In this document: one piece after another, positions 1-9,500 of the stretch
Numbering within the stretch: position 1 is the first letter of the stretch
Layout of the letters: every line of letters starts with the position of its first letter
Assembly (NCBI GenBank): GCA_019677205.1
Contig: JAAMXY010000814.1
Location: 709-37,465, forward strand
From: Pinguiococcus pyrenoidosus
Lineage: Eukaryota > Sar > Pinguiophyceae > Pinguiochrysidales > Pinguiochrysidaceae
Direction of reading: 5' to 3'
Length of the DNA: 36,757 bases
Translations under genes and position numbers: made by a program
The notes under the pieces: generated by a model
Databases searched by the model: none
What the model was told of the DNA's origin: nothing
What the model saw: only the letters and a program-made list of their open reading frames with translations

Positions 1-240
1 CGACCCGAGCAAAATGGGATTTCTGAACGGGCCATCGGACACATTGGCCAAATGTGTCCGATCAATGCTCCTCCACTCCGGAAGTCCGCGACGATTCTGG
101 CCATACGCCGTCAAGTACGCCACCTTCATTGCGAACAGATCCGGGCACTCCGCGCTAGGCAAGTCCCCTTACGAGGCAGCTTTGGGGGCCGCACCCAAGC
201 TCGATAATCTTCGTGTCTGGGGATGCGTTGTATATCGCCG
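1..240 (+). mobile_element. Decayed Ty1/copia retrotransposon integrase fragment
   Basis: Remnant of the C-terminal part of a copia-type integrase core. Frame 1 begins at the window edge with PEQNGISER, the usual copia motif after the last catalytic region. Homology then moves to frame 2 at about 40-55 and continues as RSMLLHSGSPRRFWPYAV, NRSGHSALGKSPYEA and LRVWGCVVY, all typical of the integrase/GAG-pre-integrase end. The frame change, and the loss of copia similarity after about 235, show that this copy is broken. No reverse transcriptase, RNase H or LTR follows. The element continues off the left edge, so its 5' part cannot be judged. I am confident in the family and in the loss of function. 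Confidence 0.85.
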
Positions 241-1787
241 TTCTTGTTCAGCCTCGCCAGCTGCGACGATACCACGTTCACGAACAGGGCGGACTGCCCC
301 TTCTACAAGGAGTCTGCCACCTTCACCGACTTTGCGGAAGAAGCGCGTGCCACCGCCATTGATATCCTCATCATCACGGAGACAGTCGTGTGCGATTAGA
401 CCATCTCCGGTCCAAGACCTCCTTTGTACGACAAGGGCGGGGTAGCTTGGTCGACTAGTCAATAAGCGATCGTAGGAAGGTCTACAAAGATAAGGACGTC
501 GGCCGTATACGTAAAGCATTGAAAGCAGTGCGAATTGGCATCCGGGATCTCTCCGCGGCCGTCCGTGGAGCCCAGGCCCATGCTGCGTGACCTTAGTAGC
601 AGTGATCAGCAGCCTTGACGTCCTCGCGTGGGTGGGAAGTTTTCTGGAGCTGCTGACTTGGTGCTTTCACTGCTTCGAGATGGAGCGGCGATCGGCGAGG
701 GCCTTGAAACAGTGGGCCGACACGCCAAGATGAAATTGCACGTGGACCTGGACGATGTCAAGCAGTCTTCTTCAATCAAGATCTACACATGCTCCTCTTC
801 ATCACTTCAGTTCGCTCCTCATGGCGCTGCAAAACATGGAAGATCCTAAACCATGATTTACATCTGCCAGCACAACACTGCGTTCACTTCGCAGCTCCGC
901 TGACGCTTGCCCCACTACTGAGGCATCTCTTTTTACAACCTGGATCGTCTTGTCGAGAGCACGCAAACGCTGTGTTGAAGACTGGACGAATGAAAACAAC
1001 AACAATATGATGCTCTTCGGGGAGACTTTCTTTCGACGGAGACTTTCTTCCGGCGGAGACTTTCTTCCGGCGGAGACTTTCTTCCGGCGGAGACTTTCTT
1101 CCGGCGGAGACTTTCTTCCGGCGGAGACTTTCTGCACGGGAACAAAGGCTGCCAAGAAAGTCTCCCGCCAGACACTCTTCCCGCGGAGCTGTCTCCCTTT
1201 GAGCTCGCTGAACACAACGCTCCAATCTAGTCCAAATGCTTGTGCAGATGCAGCACATGCAAGTTGAGGACAGTGGCGAAAGCTGAAGAAGATCAAGAAA
1301 AGAAGAAGGGCTATACAGACTTTGGCCCTCCTCAACGAGGCCGCGATGCAGTGGTGGCTTCGGCGCCACAGTGGCGAGAATTGGCCTTCGCAAGCGACAC
1401 TTTCCTACGCTGCGGGATGCTACTACCTACTACTGGTGGACTGCTTTGAGAAGGGCGCAGCTGAGGCGCGGCTTCTCGAACCGAGCCTGGGGATGCCATG
1501 CTCCAGCTGGGCAATCCTCGTATCCGCGCCATTGGTGGTCATTGGTGGAGGAGGACCTTCCTCAAGAGCGATGTCCGTACAATGGTCCCATCTCCAGCAA
1601 TCCCCAAAGCCTTCCTGGGACTTGATTGGAGTATCCTGTAGTGTCTGGAGGGGTGAAAGAGGTCACAGAACACGACGACGTTTTGTGTACCGAAAGCCTT
1701 CGCCTCGACTTCCATAGTGTTGCTGCACAAGACGCGTCGTGGCCTCTCCTCGTAAGTGGCACAAAGAGCATCAAAGCGAGCCCGAAG
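241..1787. other. Spacer between copia fragment and membrane-protein gene
   Basis: No gene recognised. Frame 1 is open from about 208 to 396 with protein-like composition (LASCDDTTFTN, PFYKESATFTDFAEEARAT) but no start or family I can name. A 17-bp minisatellite lies at 1022-1140. The last 160 bases before the membrane-protein start stay open in its frame and could be an upstream coding part. GTAAGT at 1752 could be the donor of a 36-nt intron ending at 1787, which would keep the frame. Confidence 0.5.
1022..1140. repeat. 17-bp minisatellite, seven copies
   Basis: Seven head-to-tail copies of GAGACTTTCTTCCGGCG start at 1022, 1039, 1056, 1073, 1090, 1107 and 1124. The five middle copies are identical. 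The first differs (TTTCGACG end) and the last decays after GAGACTTTCT. It lies outside any recognised gene. The periodic open frames across it on both strands (for example repeating ESLRRKKVSAGRKSPPE on the minus strand) are products of the repeat, not genes. Confidence 0.95.
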
Positions 1788-2576
1788 ATGGACGCCGTCT
1801 TCAACGCGGATACGATTGACTTCACGTTCAGCAGCGTTAAGTTCTTCAACGCTGCCAAAGCAAGAGTGAACAACCTGCGTTTCAAGGTCTTCTTCACCCT
1901 AACGCTGGGCTCCTTCTTGTGCAGCATTTTTTCCTTTGTGGTCGCTCCGCTCGCGGCCGTCGCCTTCATCTTTTCCGCGGTGGAGGAGTTTTTGTCCATG
2001 CAGGAGAGGCGGATGATCTTGTTCAGCATGTGGACTCAGATATACGTCATCGAGAAGCTCGATGTCAATAGCTGCAAAGCGTGGCTGCAAATGTGGCTGT
2101 ACTTCTTGGTGTCGATAGGCTCCTTGGCGATCTTTGTAGTCCTACTTGTTCTTCCATTTCTCTTGGAGGGTCAGCACATCGCTCTCATCATCCTCATCAA
2201 CATCGCCGTTCTGGTCTTCGACTTCGCCTTGTCCGTGGTCATTCAGGCGGTTGTGACCGAGAACATCAAGAAGGTCGTATACGAAGAGTCGCCAAAGTAT
2301 GTGCTCATGGCCATTTGCAGAGTCTGTGGAAAGTTCTGCGTTGATGTACTTCAAGGCATCTGCACGTGCCAAGATGATAGAACCTTCTACTACATAGCGT
2401 TTCGGCAGCTTGCTGGTCTGCTTCTTCCATGCTTCGCTGCGGACGCGTTGTTGCTGACCTTGGGAGTGGAGATGGAGGTATTCAAGGCCTACTTCGCGCG
2501 GTACCTCGAGGTGACGAAGCAAACGGTGAATCAAAGCGAAGTGATGCACACCGTGAACCCCATGTTGGCGAGGTAG
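1788..2576 (+). CDS. Multi-pass membrane protein, unknown family
   Basis: A 262-residue protein from the first in-frame ATG at 1788, ending at TAG 2574-2576. A soluble start of about 33 residues is followed by strongly hydrophobic stretches: about 34-70 (LTLGSFLCSIFSFVVAPLAA, then AFIFSAVEEF), about 103-125 (WLYFLVSIGSLAIFVVLLVL), about 128-150 (ALIILINIAVLVFDFALSVV) and a weaker one near 208-228 (LAGLLLPCFAADALLLTL). That predicts four or five membrane spans. Cysteines cluster between the spans near 185-200 (CRVCGKFCVDVLQGICTC). The frame is open for 160 bases upstream, so the true start may be earlier, possibly across a small intron at 1752-1787. I do not recognise the family. Coding status is fairly sure because of the long hydrophobic pattern. 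Confidence 0.7.
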   Translation: MDAVFNADTIDFTFSSVKFFNAAKARVNNLRFKVFFTLTLGSFLCSIFSFVVAPLAAVAFIFSAVEEFLSMQERRMILFSMWTQIYVIEKLDVNSCKAWLQMWLYFLVSIGSLAIFVVLLVLPFLLEGQHIALIILINIAVLVFDFALSVVIQAVVTENIKKVVYEESPKYVLMAICRVCGKFCVDVLQGICTCQDDRTFYYIAFRQLAGLLLPCFAADALLLTLGVEMEVFKAYFARYLEVTKQTVNQSEVMHTVNPMLAR

Positions 2577-2882
2577 CCGCAGGAGACATAGGACGACTGT
2601 TCTTTCTGAAGGGTATCGTAGGATCGAGGCCCTCGTGTCTTTGTGCGGTGGCCAAGGAACAGAGCACGCCTTGGCGGCAGTATTCATTTGTTGGAGTGGA
2701 TGAAGGAAAATCTGGTGATTCTCTTCATGGAGCACAGGCCGCGGGTGCAAATATGATCTCTCCTGTCTTCCCCAGCAGCGCTCTTCACTCTGGTGGGTAA
2801 CCTTCAAGGTCCACCAGTCCTCCTCCCCTTCCTCCTCCTCCTTCTCCTCCTCCTCCTCCTTGTCCTTCTCCTAGCCACGCTC
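2577..2882. other. Convergent spacer with polypyrimidine tract
   Basis: Lies between the ends of the membrane-protein gene (+) and the DUF4116 gene (-), so it holds both 3' regions. Bases about 2814-2882 on the plus strand are a CCT/CTT-rich tract, purine-rich on the minus strand, directly after the DUF4116 stop. No gene seen. Confidence 0.6.
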
Positions 2883-5800
2883 CTAGCCACCCTCCTCCCC
2901 ACCAGCCTCCCCTTCATCCTCACCCAGCTCAGCGACAAACGCCCATCCAAGGTCCGGGTACTGCTGCCGCTCTTCTTCCGTGGCTTGCAGGGAGACCGGA
3001 TAGCCGGCGAAGATGGCCTGCTTCTCAAGCATGCTTCGATCCTGAAAGTCGGTGCCCTCGGCCCAGCGGAGCACTTGGTCCATGTAGGGGCAATGCGCAA
3101 AGCACCGGTGCAGGACGTGGTCTGGAACAGGCGGTCTTGCCATGCTCATACTCTCACAGGCTGTCCTGACAACGACGCGATCGCTCTTGATCGATTCCGG
3201 CACGGATTGCAGCGCGGTGCCGTTTCGCTTCAGCGCGGCCATTACAAACTCGCGATCTCGCCTTAAATCACGCGAGGCGTACCGCAAAGCCGCGCCAGCG
3301 CTCGTGACCGCAACCAGCGCGATGTCCCGGTCGTCTCTCAACTCTTTGGAAGCAAACTCCAAGGCAAGGCCGCAGTGCGATACCGCAAGCAGAACCACGT
3401 CGCGATCTTCCCTGTAGGCCGGCGACAGAATCTCCAGCACGCTTCCCGACGAGGACAACGCTGTGAGCACGATGGCCCGGTCCTCGAGCAAGTCCGTCGA
3501 CACGCAGCGCAAGGCTTCCCCATTCTGCTTGACGGCTGCGAGCACGACGTTCCGGTCGCTGCGCAGCTCGCCCGACGCAAAGCGGAGTGCTTTTCCGTGC
3601 TGCTTGACGGCTGCGAGCACGAGGCTGCGGTTGCCACGCAAGTCCCCGGACGCAAAGCGCAGTGCCTCCCCGTCCTGCTTGACGGCTGCGAGCACCACTT
3701 GCAAGTCCCTCCGGAGCCGCTTCGACGCGTGCAGCAGGGCCATGCCATCCCTCTGAACAGCAGCGAGGACCAGGTCGCCCTCGTCGTGGAACTTGAAGGG
3801 CGAGATGCCCTGGAGCAGCCCAAGCGCGCCAGGCGCTTCTTCCAGGAGCTCCAGGCAGAATTCCCGAGTCAGCAGTTGGCTATCTCGAAGGTGATAGAAC
3901 ACGTCAATCTGGTCAGGATCCTTCTTGACCGCAAGCTTGACAAGCTCAGGATCTTCCCGCAGCCTCTGCGAGGCAGACATGAACGCCCGGATGTCCTTCT
4001 CCATGGCCTTTCTGACAATTTCGCGATCGCCGCGACACTCCTCGGGCGCAAAGGCCAGCGCTTCAACGTTTCGGTCAATTGCGGAGACGGCAAAACTGCG
4101 GTCCTTCTTGAGCTCGTCGGCTGCAACCTTCAACATCTTCGCATCTTGCTCCACGGCCGTCAGGACGACCTCGCGGTCGCTCAGAAGCTCAGGCGGGGCG
4201 CGGAGCAGCCACTGCGCTCCTGCCCAGCTCTGGCCAACTTTCTTGAGCAGAAAGTCTCGGTCGGACAGCAGCGCACAATCGAAAAGACCGACGGAGCATT
4301 CGCGGGCGTCCTTTCGACAGTCCCCGGCGAGGGCAATGTCGGGATCTGCACGCATCTCTGGCGCGGCCAACGTCACGTTCTTCGGGTTGACAGCAACGGC
4401 CTTCCGCACAAAGGCCCGGTCGGACCGAAGCTCCGGCGCCGCAAGCTGGAAGGTGCCGACTGGCGGAGAACCCTCCCGTGTCGCATTGGCCTCGCCTCGG
4501 AGGGCCTGAAGCACGACAGTCGGATCGCCCCTCATCGCCTGGGATGCAAATGCGAGTGCGGAGTGATCATTACGAATCGCCGCAAGCACCACCTCACGAT
4601 TGTTCCTGAGAGCAGTTGCAGCATGCTGCAAGCCAGACCCGCCTTGCGAGGGGCCTCGGTCCCTTTCCAGCTCGAGGACTGCCAGAAAGAAATCGCGGTT
4701 TGCCCGCAGCGCCTCGGACGCAAGGGGCAGCTCTTCCCAACACAGCTTGATCGCATTCAGCACGACTTCCTCGTCACCCCGCAGTCTCTCAGAAACGAGC
4801 TTGAGTGGCGCCCATCTGTCGCGCGAAGATGACCTGGATCCGGAAGCTGACAGAGCGCGTAGAACGACGTCGCGATCATCTCGCAGCGCCGGGGAAGCAT
4901 ACTCAAGCATGCGTGGACAGTTGGATACGGCCTGCAAGGCAATGGTCTTGTCTCCTCGCCGCTCTTCGGACGCATAGCGGAAAGCGAGCGGACTTCTAGC
5001 CACGGCCGCTTCCACAACGACCGAATTGCTGCGGAGCTCCGGAGACACGTGCTCCAGCAGGAGACCGTACGCTGAGACCACAGCACGCACCACCGTGAAG
5101 TCGCTTCTCGTTGCGACGGGAAGCTTTGGGAAGAGCTCATCCACACCATGGCGATGCAGGCCCTCCAGGACGAGTTCTGCGTCGCACTGCAGTCGGGTGG
5201 AGATGTTGCTGAACACCTCAAGAAAGGCTGGGATGCAGCCCATACCGCAGCTGCCGAGCGCCAATTGGACTATTTCGCGATCGTCTCGCAGCTCCTCGGA
5301 GGTGCGTGCCAGAAGCTCCGGAGCCCCCCCCAGCGAAAGATCTTGCATCGCCGAAAAACCTTCCATGGCTGCCAGGACGATGGCGCGATTCCGTAGTAGC
5401 TCATCGGAGACGAATCTCCAATTTTCGACGTCTCCCTCGATGGCCTTTACTGCGACTTCCGTGTCGTTGCGCAGTTCTTCCGAGGCCCACTGAAACGCCG
5501 AAGCGTCGTCACTCAGGACCGCAAGGACAATGCTCTTCTTGTTCCGAAGCACCGAAGGCGCATCTTGGAGGTTGGCGACGGTTCCGCGGGCAGCTGTCGA
5601 GTATATGTCGGGATCTTGCCGGAGCCTCTCCGAGACCCACTGCCCCCTGCGAGTCCTTCGCGGCGCTCTCATAGCCCTGCGACCGGCACTAGAGGACGAT
5701 CGCGTGCTCGAAGAAGCGTCGGGATCCGCTTCAACGGCGAACCCAGACGCAGCAGTCCTGGCTGTTGAATGCCTGGACCCGTCGCCGATCGCGAAGCTAT

Positions 5801-5900
5801 TCGGCAGCTGGGAAGCCTCGGGACTCAGGTCGCGATCTTCGAAAGGTGTCGGCCTTCCGTCGACGTCGGGACTGCGCTTCGGCGCGGACCAAGACGCCAT
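2883..5900 (-). CDS. DUF4116 tandem-repeat protein
   Basis: A 1005-residue intronless protein. The start is the first in-frame ATG (5900-5898); the same frame is open upstream only to a TAA just above 6005. After a serine- and arginine-rich start of about 110 residues, nearly the whole protein is a string of roughly 25-residue units of the form LRxDRxVVLAAVxxxGxALxFASxE, for example LRRDLQVVLAAVKQDGEAL. Two units make one DUF4116 domain, a repeat common in algae, dinoflagellates and some amoebae and large viruses. The function of DUF4116 is unknown; the helical repeat suggests a protein-binding surface. The tail is acidic and glycine-rich (ELGEDEGEAGGEEGG). It is divergent with the SMCHD1-like gene, with a 652-bp shared upstream region. 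Family assignment is strong; the role is not known. Confidence 0.9.
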   Translation of the reverse strand: MASWSAPKRSPDVDGRPTPFEDRDLSPEASQLPNSFAIGDGSRHSTARTAASGFAVEADPDASSSTRSSSSAGRRAMRAPRRTRRGQWVSERLRQDPDIYSTAARGTVANLQDAPSVLRNKKSIVLAVLSDDASAFQWASEELRNDTEVAVKAIEGDVENWRFVSDELLRNRAIVLAAMEGFSAMQDLSLGGAPELLARTSEELRDDREIVQLALGSCGMGCIPAFLEVFSNISTRLQCDAELVLEGLHRHGVDELFPKLPVATRSDFTVVRAVVSAYGLLLEHVSPELRSNSVVVEAAVARSPLAFRYASEERRGDKTIALQAVSNCPRMLEYASPALRDDRDVVLRALSASGSRSSSRDRWAPLKLVSERLRGDEEVVLNAIKLCWEELPLASEALRANRDFFLAVLELERDRGPSQGGSGLQHAATALRNNREVVLAAIRNDHSALAFASQAMRGDPTVVLQALRGEANATREGSPPVGTFQLAAPELRSDRAFVRKAVAVNPKNVTLAAPEMRADPDIALAGDCRKDARECSVGLFDCALLSDRDFLLKKVGQSWAGAQWLLRAPPELLSDREVVLTAVEQDAKMLKVAADELKKDRSFAVSAIDRNVEALAFAPEECRGDREIVRKAMEKDIRAFMSASQRLREDPELVKLAVKKDPDQIDVFYHLRDSQLLTREFCLELLEEAPGALGLLQGISPFKFHDEGDLVLAAVQRDGMALLHASKRLRRDLQVVLAAVKQDGEALRFASGDLRGNRSLVLAAVKQHGKALRFASGELRSDRNVVLAAVKQNGEALRCVSTDLLEDRAIVLTALSSSGSVLEILSPAYREDRDVVLLAVSHCGLALEFASKELRDDRDIALVAVTSAGAALRYASRDLRRDREFVMAALKRNGTALQSVPESIKSDRVVVRTACESMSMARPPVPDHVLHRCFAHCPYMDQVLRWAEGTDFQDRSMLEKQAIFAGYPVSLQATEEERQQYPDLGWAFVAELGEDEGEAGGEEGG
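3525..3749 (-). repeat. 75-bp DNA repeat inside the DUF4116 gene
   Basis: Three consecutive 75-bp units begin at 3525, 3600 and 3675 on the plus strand and share an identical opening CTGCTTGACGGCTGCGAGCA. Each encodes one 25-residue unit. They are near-identical in DNA, while the outer repeats of the gene are alike only in protein, so these three were copied or homogenised recently. Confidence 0.9.
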
Positions 5901-6552
5901 GGAGCAGCCCTTCAACGTTGCCCGCTGCGGCTCTCCAGCAGCCTTTCCTGACTTCTCCAGAGCCGGACGCACTCTGCAGAGGCGCCAACGCCAAGCTGAG
6001 GGCACTTCGCCTTATGCCATTTCCCAAGGAGCGAAACAAGGTGCCTTGAGGCCTTTTCTTCGGCGGCCTCTCTCTTTGTTCTGTTGCCTATAGGCCCCTG
6101 GGAAGCACTATTGAGGGGGGAACAGTTGCATAGTGCATGCGGACAGATACGACACCGCGGCCGGAGGGCCTTCCAATGAGATCAATGACCGTTCAATTAA
6201 ATTTAAAAATATAATAATAGTAGATATCATATCCATAATGTCCCGATTGATTTGCATTCTGCTTTGAACACCGTTGGTCGCCGGACGCTCTGTTCAAAGG
6301 TAGTCCTTCGGTACGAGCGGAACATCCGACGGCGCGCAGAATTTGAACAGCGTCTGCGGGTCTTCGAGGCCTCTCCAGCAGCCTGTCCGCGTGCTGAAAG
6401 TGAGCAGAAGGGACTTGCCAAGTAGCCGTGTCATTTGGTGGTGTTCGCAAGGCATTTGGTCGTGCGGCGTCAAGTGTCCACTTCTCTCGCTTCCGCCCGA
6501 AGGGGCCCCTGCGCGCTTTGCGCCCCAGAGATTGCGAGGAGGTTGCTTCAAG
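5901..6552. promoter_or_regulatory. Shared upstream region of DUF4116 and SMCHD1-like genes
   Basis: Head-to-head spacer. It contains an AT-rich island at about 6190-6245 within otherwise GC-rich DNA. Two copies of a GGCGCC/GCGCC motif face the two genes: CTTGGCGTTGGCGCC (minus, 5981-5995), 80 nt above the DUF4116 ATG, and GCGCTTTGCGCC (6513-6524), about 29 nt above the SMCHD1-like ATG. Promoter function is inferred from position and from recurrence of the motif elsewhere in the window. Confidence 0.45.
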
Positions 6553-9500
6553 ATGGCGCAGCTGCTCGAGGAGTCCAAGATCGATGCGACGCCGCATGCG
6601 AACACCATGACCGAGGCGGGCGATGCGGTGTTCGGAGAGGTAAGATCTCAGGCGCAGGACAGCGTCGGACAGTGCTCAAGGGTTTGCTTGCATTGCTTTG
6701 GAGCAGATCAGCCATGCAGTCGCCGAGCTGGTCGATAACTCCATCGAGGCCATGCAGATCGGCCAGCCCGGCCTCTTCCATCGCGGAATCGGGCAGGTGG
6801 AGATCATTCTGAGCCTGGCGGGCGATCAGAAGTACTTGGCAGTGGTGGACAATGGCTGTGGAATGAACAGAGAGGTGTTGGAGGAGTTCGGCCGCTACGC
6901 GTACAACAAGAAGGCGCGAGGCTGGGCGGCGCAGGACGTGGACGGACGACACGGCAGCGACATCAGCCGCTACGGAGTCGGAGCCAAGTCGGCCGGCTTC
7001 TATCTCGGCGAGCGCATCCTGGTCATGACATCGCAGGCAAGTGGCGCTTCTTGGCGCGCAGCAATCGATGCATGTATGAAGGACGGCTCCTAACGGTAGA
7101 GTGCTACCTGCACAGGAAAACGAAAACTTCGCACACGAGCTTGTGCTAGACGCCGCGCAGATGCAAAGCCATGCGAAGTCCCAGGACTGGGCACAGCAGT
7201 ACAAGTTCACGAGGAGCCAGCGCACCCTGGGAGCTTCCTTGCATAGCGGTATCAGGGTTGCTGAAGAAGTCGCTCAGCGGGAGACTCCGGGCACCTCGTA
7301 CACGGCAGTCATTGTCGCCCTGAAGAGGAGGCACGTGCTGAAGCTGCTGGCAGACGCCGGCATGGGCATGGCACACGACCTGGCCTGGATCTTCTACTAC
7401 TACCTCTACCCCGAGAAGCGAGCCTTTTCGCGCCGCGAGGGACTGCGGGAGGGACGATCCCGCGGGCAGGATTCTCTTCGACGCCTGGAGGCGATCTACC
7501 GATTCGAAGGGGACGGTGCCACGCAGCAGGTGCAGCTTCGGGACCTCGACCACAATGTCGAGGCCTTGTCGTGGACGAGAAGCCTGAGCAACCATTTCAA
7601 CTTTAGCCTCGAGTTCCAAAATCCCCGGTGGCTCGAGGACCCAGAGCATGCACGGAAGAACGGCCTCCCGGAGAGAATTCGAGCCTACGGGATTCTGCAT
7701 TACTACCCTTTTGACGGAACGACCGAGTCGCGGCCTGGAAAGCATGGTCCGAAGACGCTCGAAAACTACGTCAGTGGAACGGAGCCCCGTGGCTACAAAG
7801 AAGACGACGGTATCATCGTGATCGAGGACGAGTCCGACGAAGAGGACTTCGACAACCGCGCTCCCGGCCGGCGCCGTGCCTTGGGCCGTGCCAGAGATAC
7901 CAGCAGCTCGCACGCGGGGAGAGGAGCCTTTGCCGTCTTCTGGAGCGGGCGGCTTCTGCCCAAGTGTACCGTGAACGACCTCTTCTTCATCCCGGACGAC
8001 GACCGACAGAGTCGCAAGCGATTCGGCATGCGGTGGAGGGCCCGCCTGGGAGGCTCCCTCTTCTTCGACTACGCCTTTGATCCGCAGTCCAACAAGCTTG
8101 ACCTCAACTTGCGGGGATTTCAGGGAACGTTGACCGACTTCCTTGACCCCCAGCGCAATACACGTGGCAGCGTCGTTGCAGATCCATCCAACGCAATGGT
8201 AAGGCGCGAGTTTCGGAAGTGGTTGAAGGACTGCCACGAATCGGACAAGGACTGTCGCTTCAAGATCCGGCTCCGGCCGCTCGAGACCGATCGACAGGAC
8301 TGGTCCTACTTCGAAGAGGTGATCTTCGGATCCACGGGACCGACATTCACGAAGGGGGAGAAGATCCGCTTCAAGCATGCAAACACCCTGTGCTATGGCA
8401 AGATCCTCTCCGTGATTCTCAAGGAGGAGCTCCCCAAGGACCAGAACGTGGCCGAGGCCAGTGACGGAGAGATTGAGGTGCAGCTCTTCCCGGAGAAGCT
8501 GTACGGAGATGCCGTGGTGCAAGTGCTAAAGGCTGACGTGCTCATGGTGGGAAGCCGAGGAGGACAAGGGTGCAAATGCTCCGACGCAGACTTTCAGAAG
8601 GGGGTCGCGGAGGCTGGCAGAGCTCTGCCCTCTGAGCTGGTGGTGAAGGTAGACGATGCACGCCATTCTGAGCTGACAACGATGGCCTCCTCGAAGTCGG
8701 TCAGGATCCTGGCGGGAGAAGAGGGACAGGCGCTGTCCAACGTCGTCGTCTTCGTTCGAAACTACTTCGGCGGTACCATGACGGATCTCTGCTCTGCCTT
8801 CAAGAAGAGGAAGATATCGGTGCTGGCCTACGCGGTCAATCGCAGCGTTGGAGAGGACAAGGCGAATCGGGAGAAGATCTTTGGTCCAGTTACGGAGACT
8901 GAAGACTTCGGCGGCCAGCAGGGCTATCGCTTCCCCAAGATCACGTTCCCTTACTCGGGTACCTGGGAGCTGGAGTTCATTGCCGGGGAGAAGAAGCCGG
9001 GCAAGAAGAAAAGAAGGGACGCCGTGGTGGGAGAACTCATAAAGTCAGAGACGCCCTATGTCTTCAAGGTGAAGTCCATGCCGGAGAAGCTCTCGGCGAC
9101 CTGGGACGCCGAGGCGAGGGTGTTCAACGGGGCGTCCCTTCCTCCGATGAGCGTAGCGGTCCTTGATGCCCATGAAAGCCTCTGCGAGGTCGACGACGTT
9201 GCCCTAACCTTGACGGCAGAGGGTGCGAGCGTCCTGCCCTCCGAACCTCGGAAGCACTCCTTCGATGGAGAGGGCCCTGTAACAGTCGGTGGCTACACGA
9301 TCGTGAAGGAGCGGATGCAAGGCCAAGACGCCGAGTACTTGAGCGAACCGCTCGTGCTTCGGATATCTGCCAGTATCCCTGGGACCGCGGCGTCGTCTGC
9401 CGTAGAGCTGGAGTTTACGTTGCAGTGCATGCTTCGCTCCGGCAGCATTCATCGCCTCGCGCTTGCCGGAGTTGCGGACGACCGAGGCGATGTCCGCTCC

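Noticed and set aside
802-1393. Minus-strand open frames with repeating SPPEESLRRKKVSAGRK-type peptide
   Set aside because: The repetition comes from the 17-bp minisatellite read in three frames; no start context, family or splice support.
3375-4832. 485-codon plus-strand open frame opposite the DUF4116 gene
   Set aside because: It mirrors the antisense of a repeat-rich gene with high GC third positions. The minus-strand frame has clear DUF4116 homology and this one has none.
5901-6005. Extending the DUF4116 protein upstream to the GTG at 6005
   Set aside because: GTG is not a usual eukaryotic start; the first in-frame ATG is at 5900 and the frame is closed by TAA just above.
7146-8522. 458-codon minus-strand open frame inside the SMCHD1-like gene
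   Set aside because: Antisense shadow of a verified coding exon; no recognisable motif.
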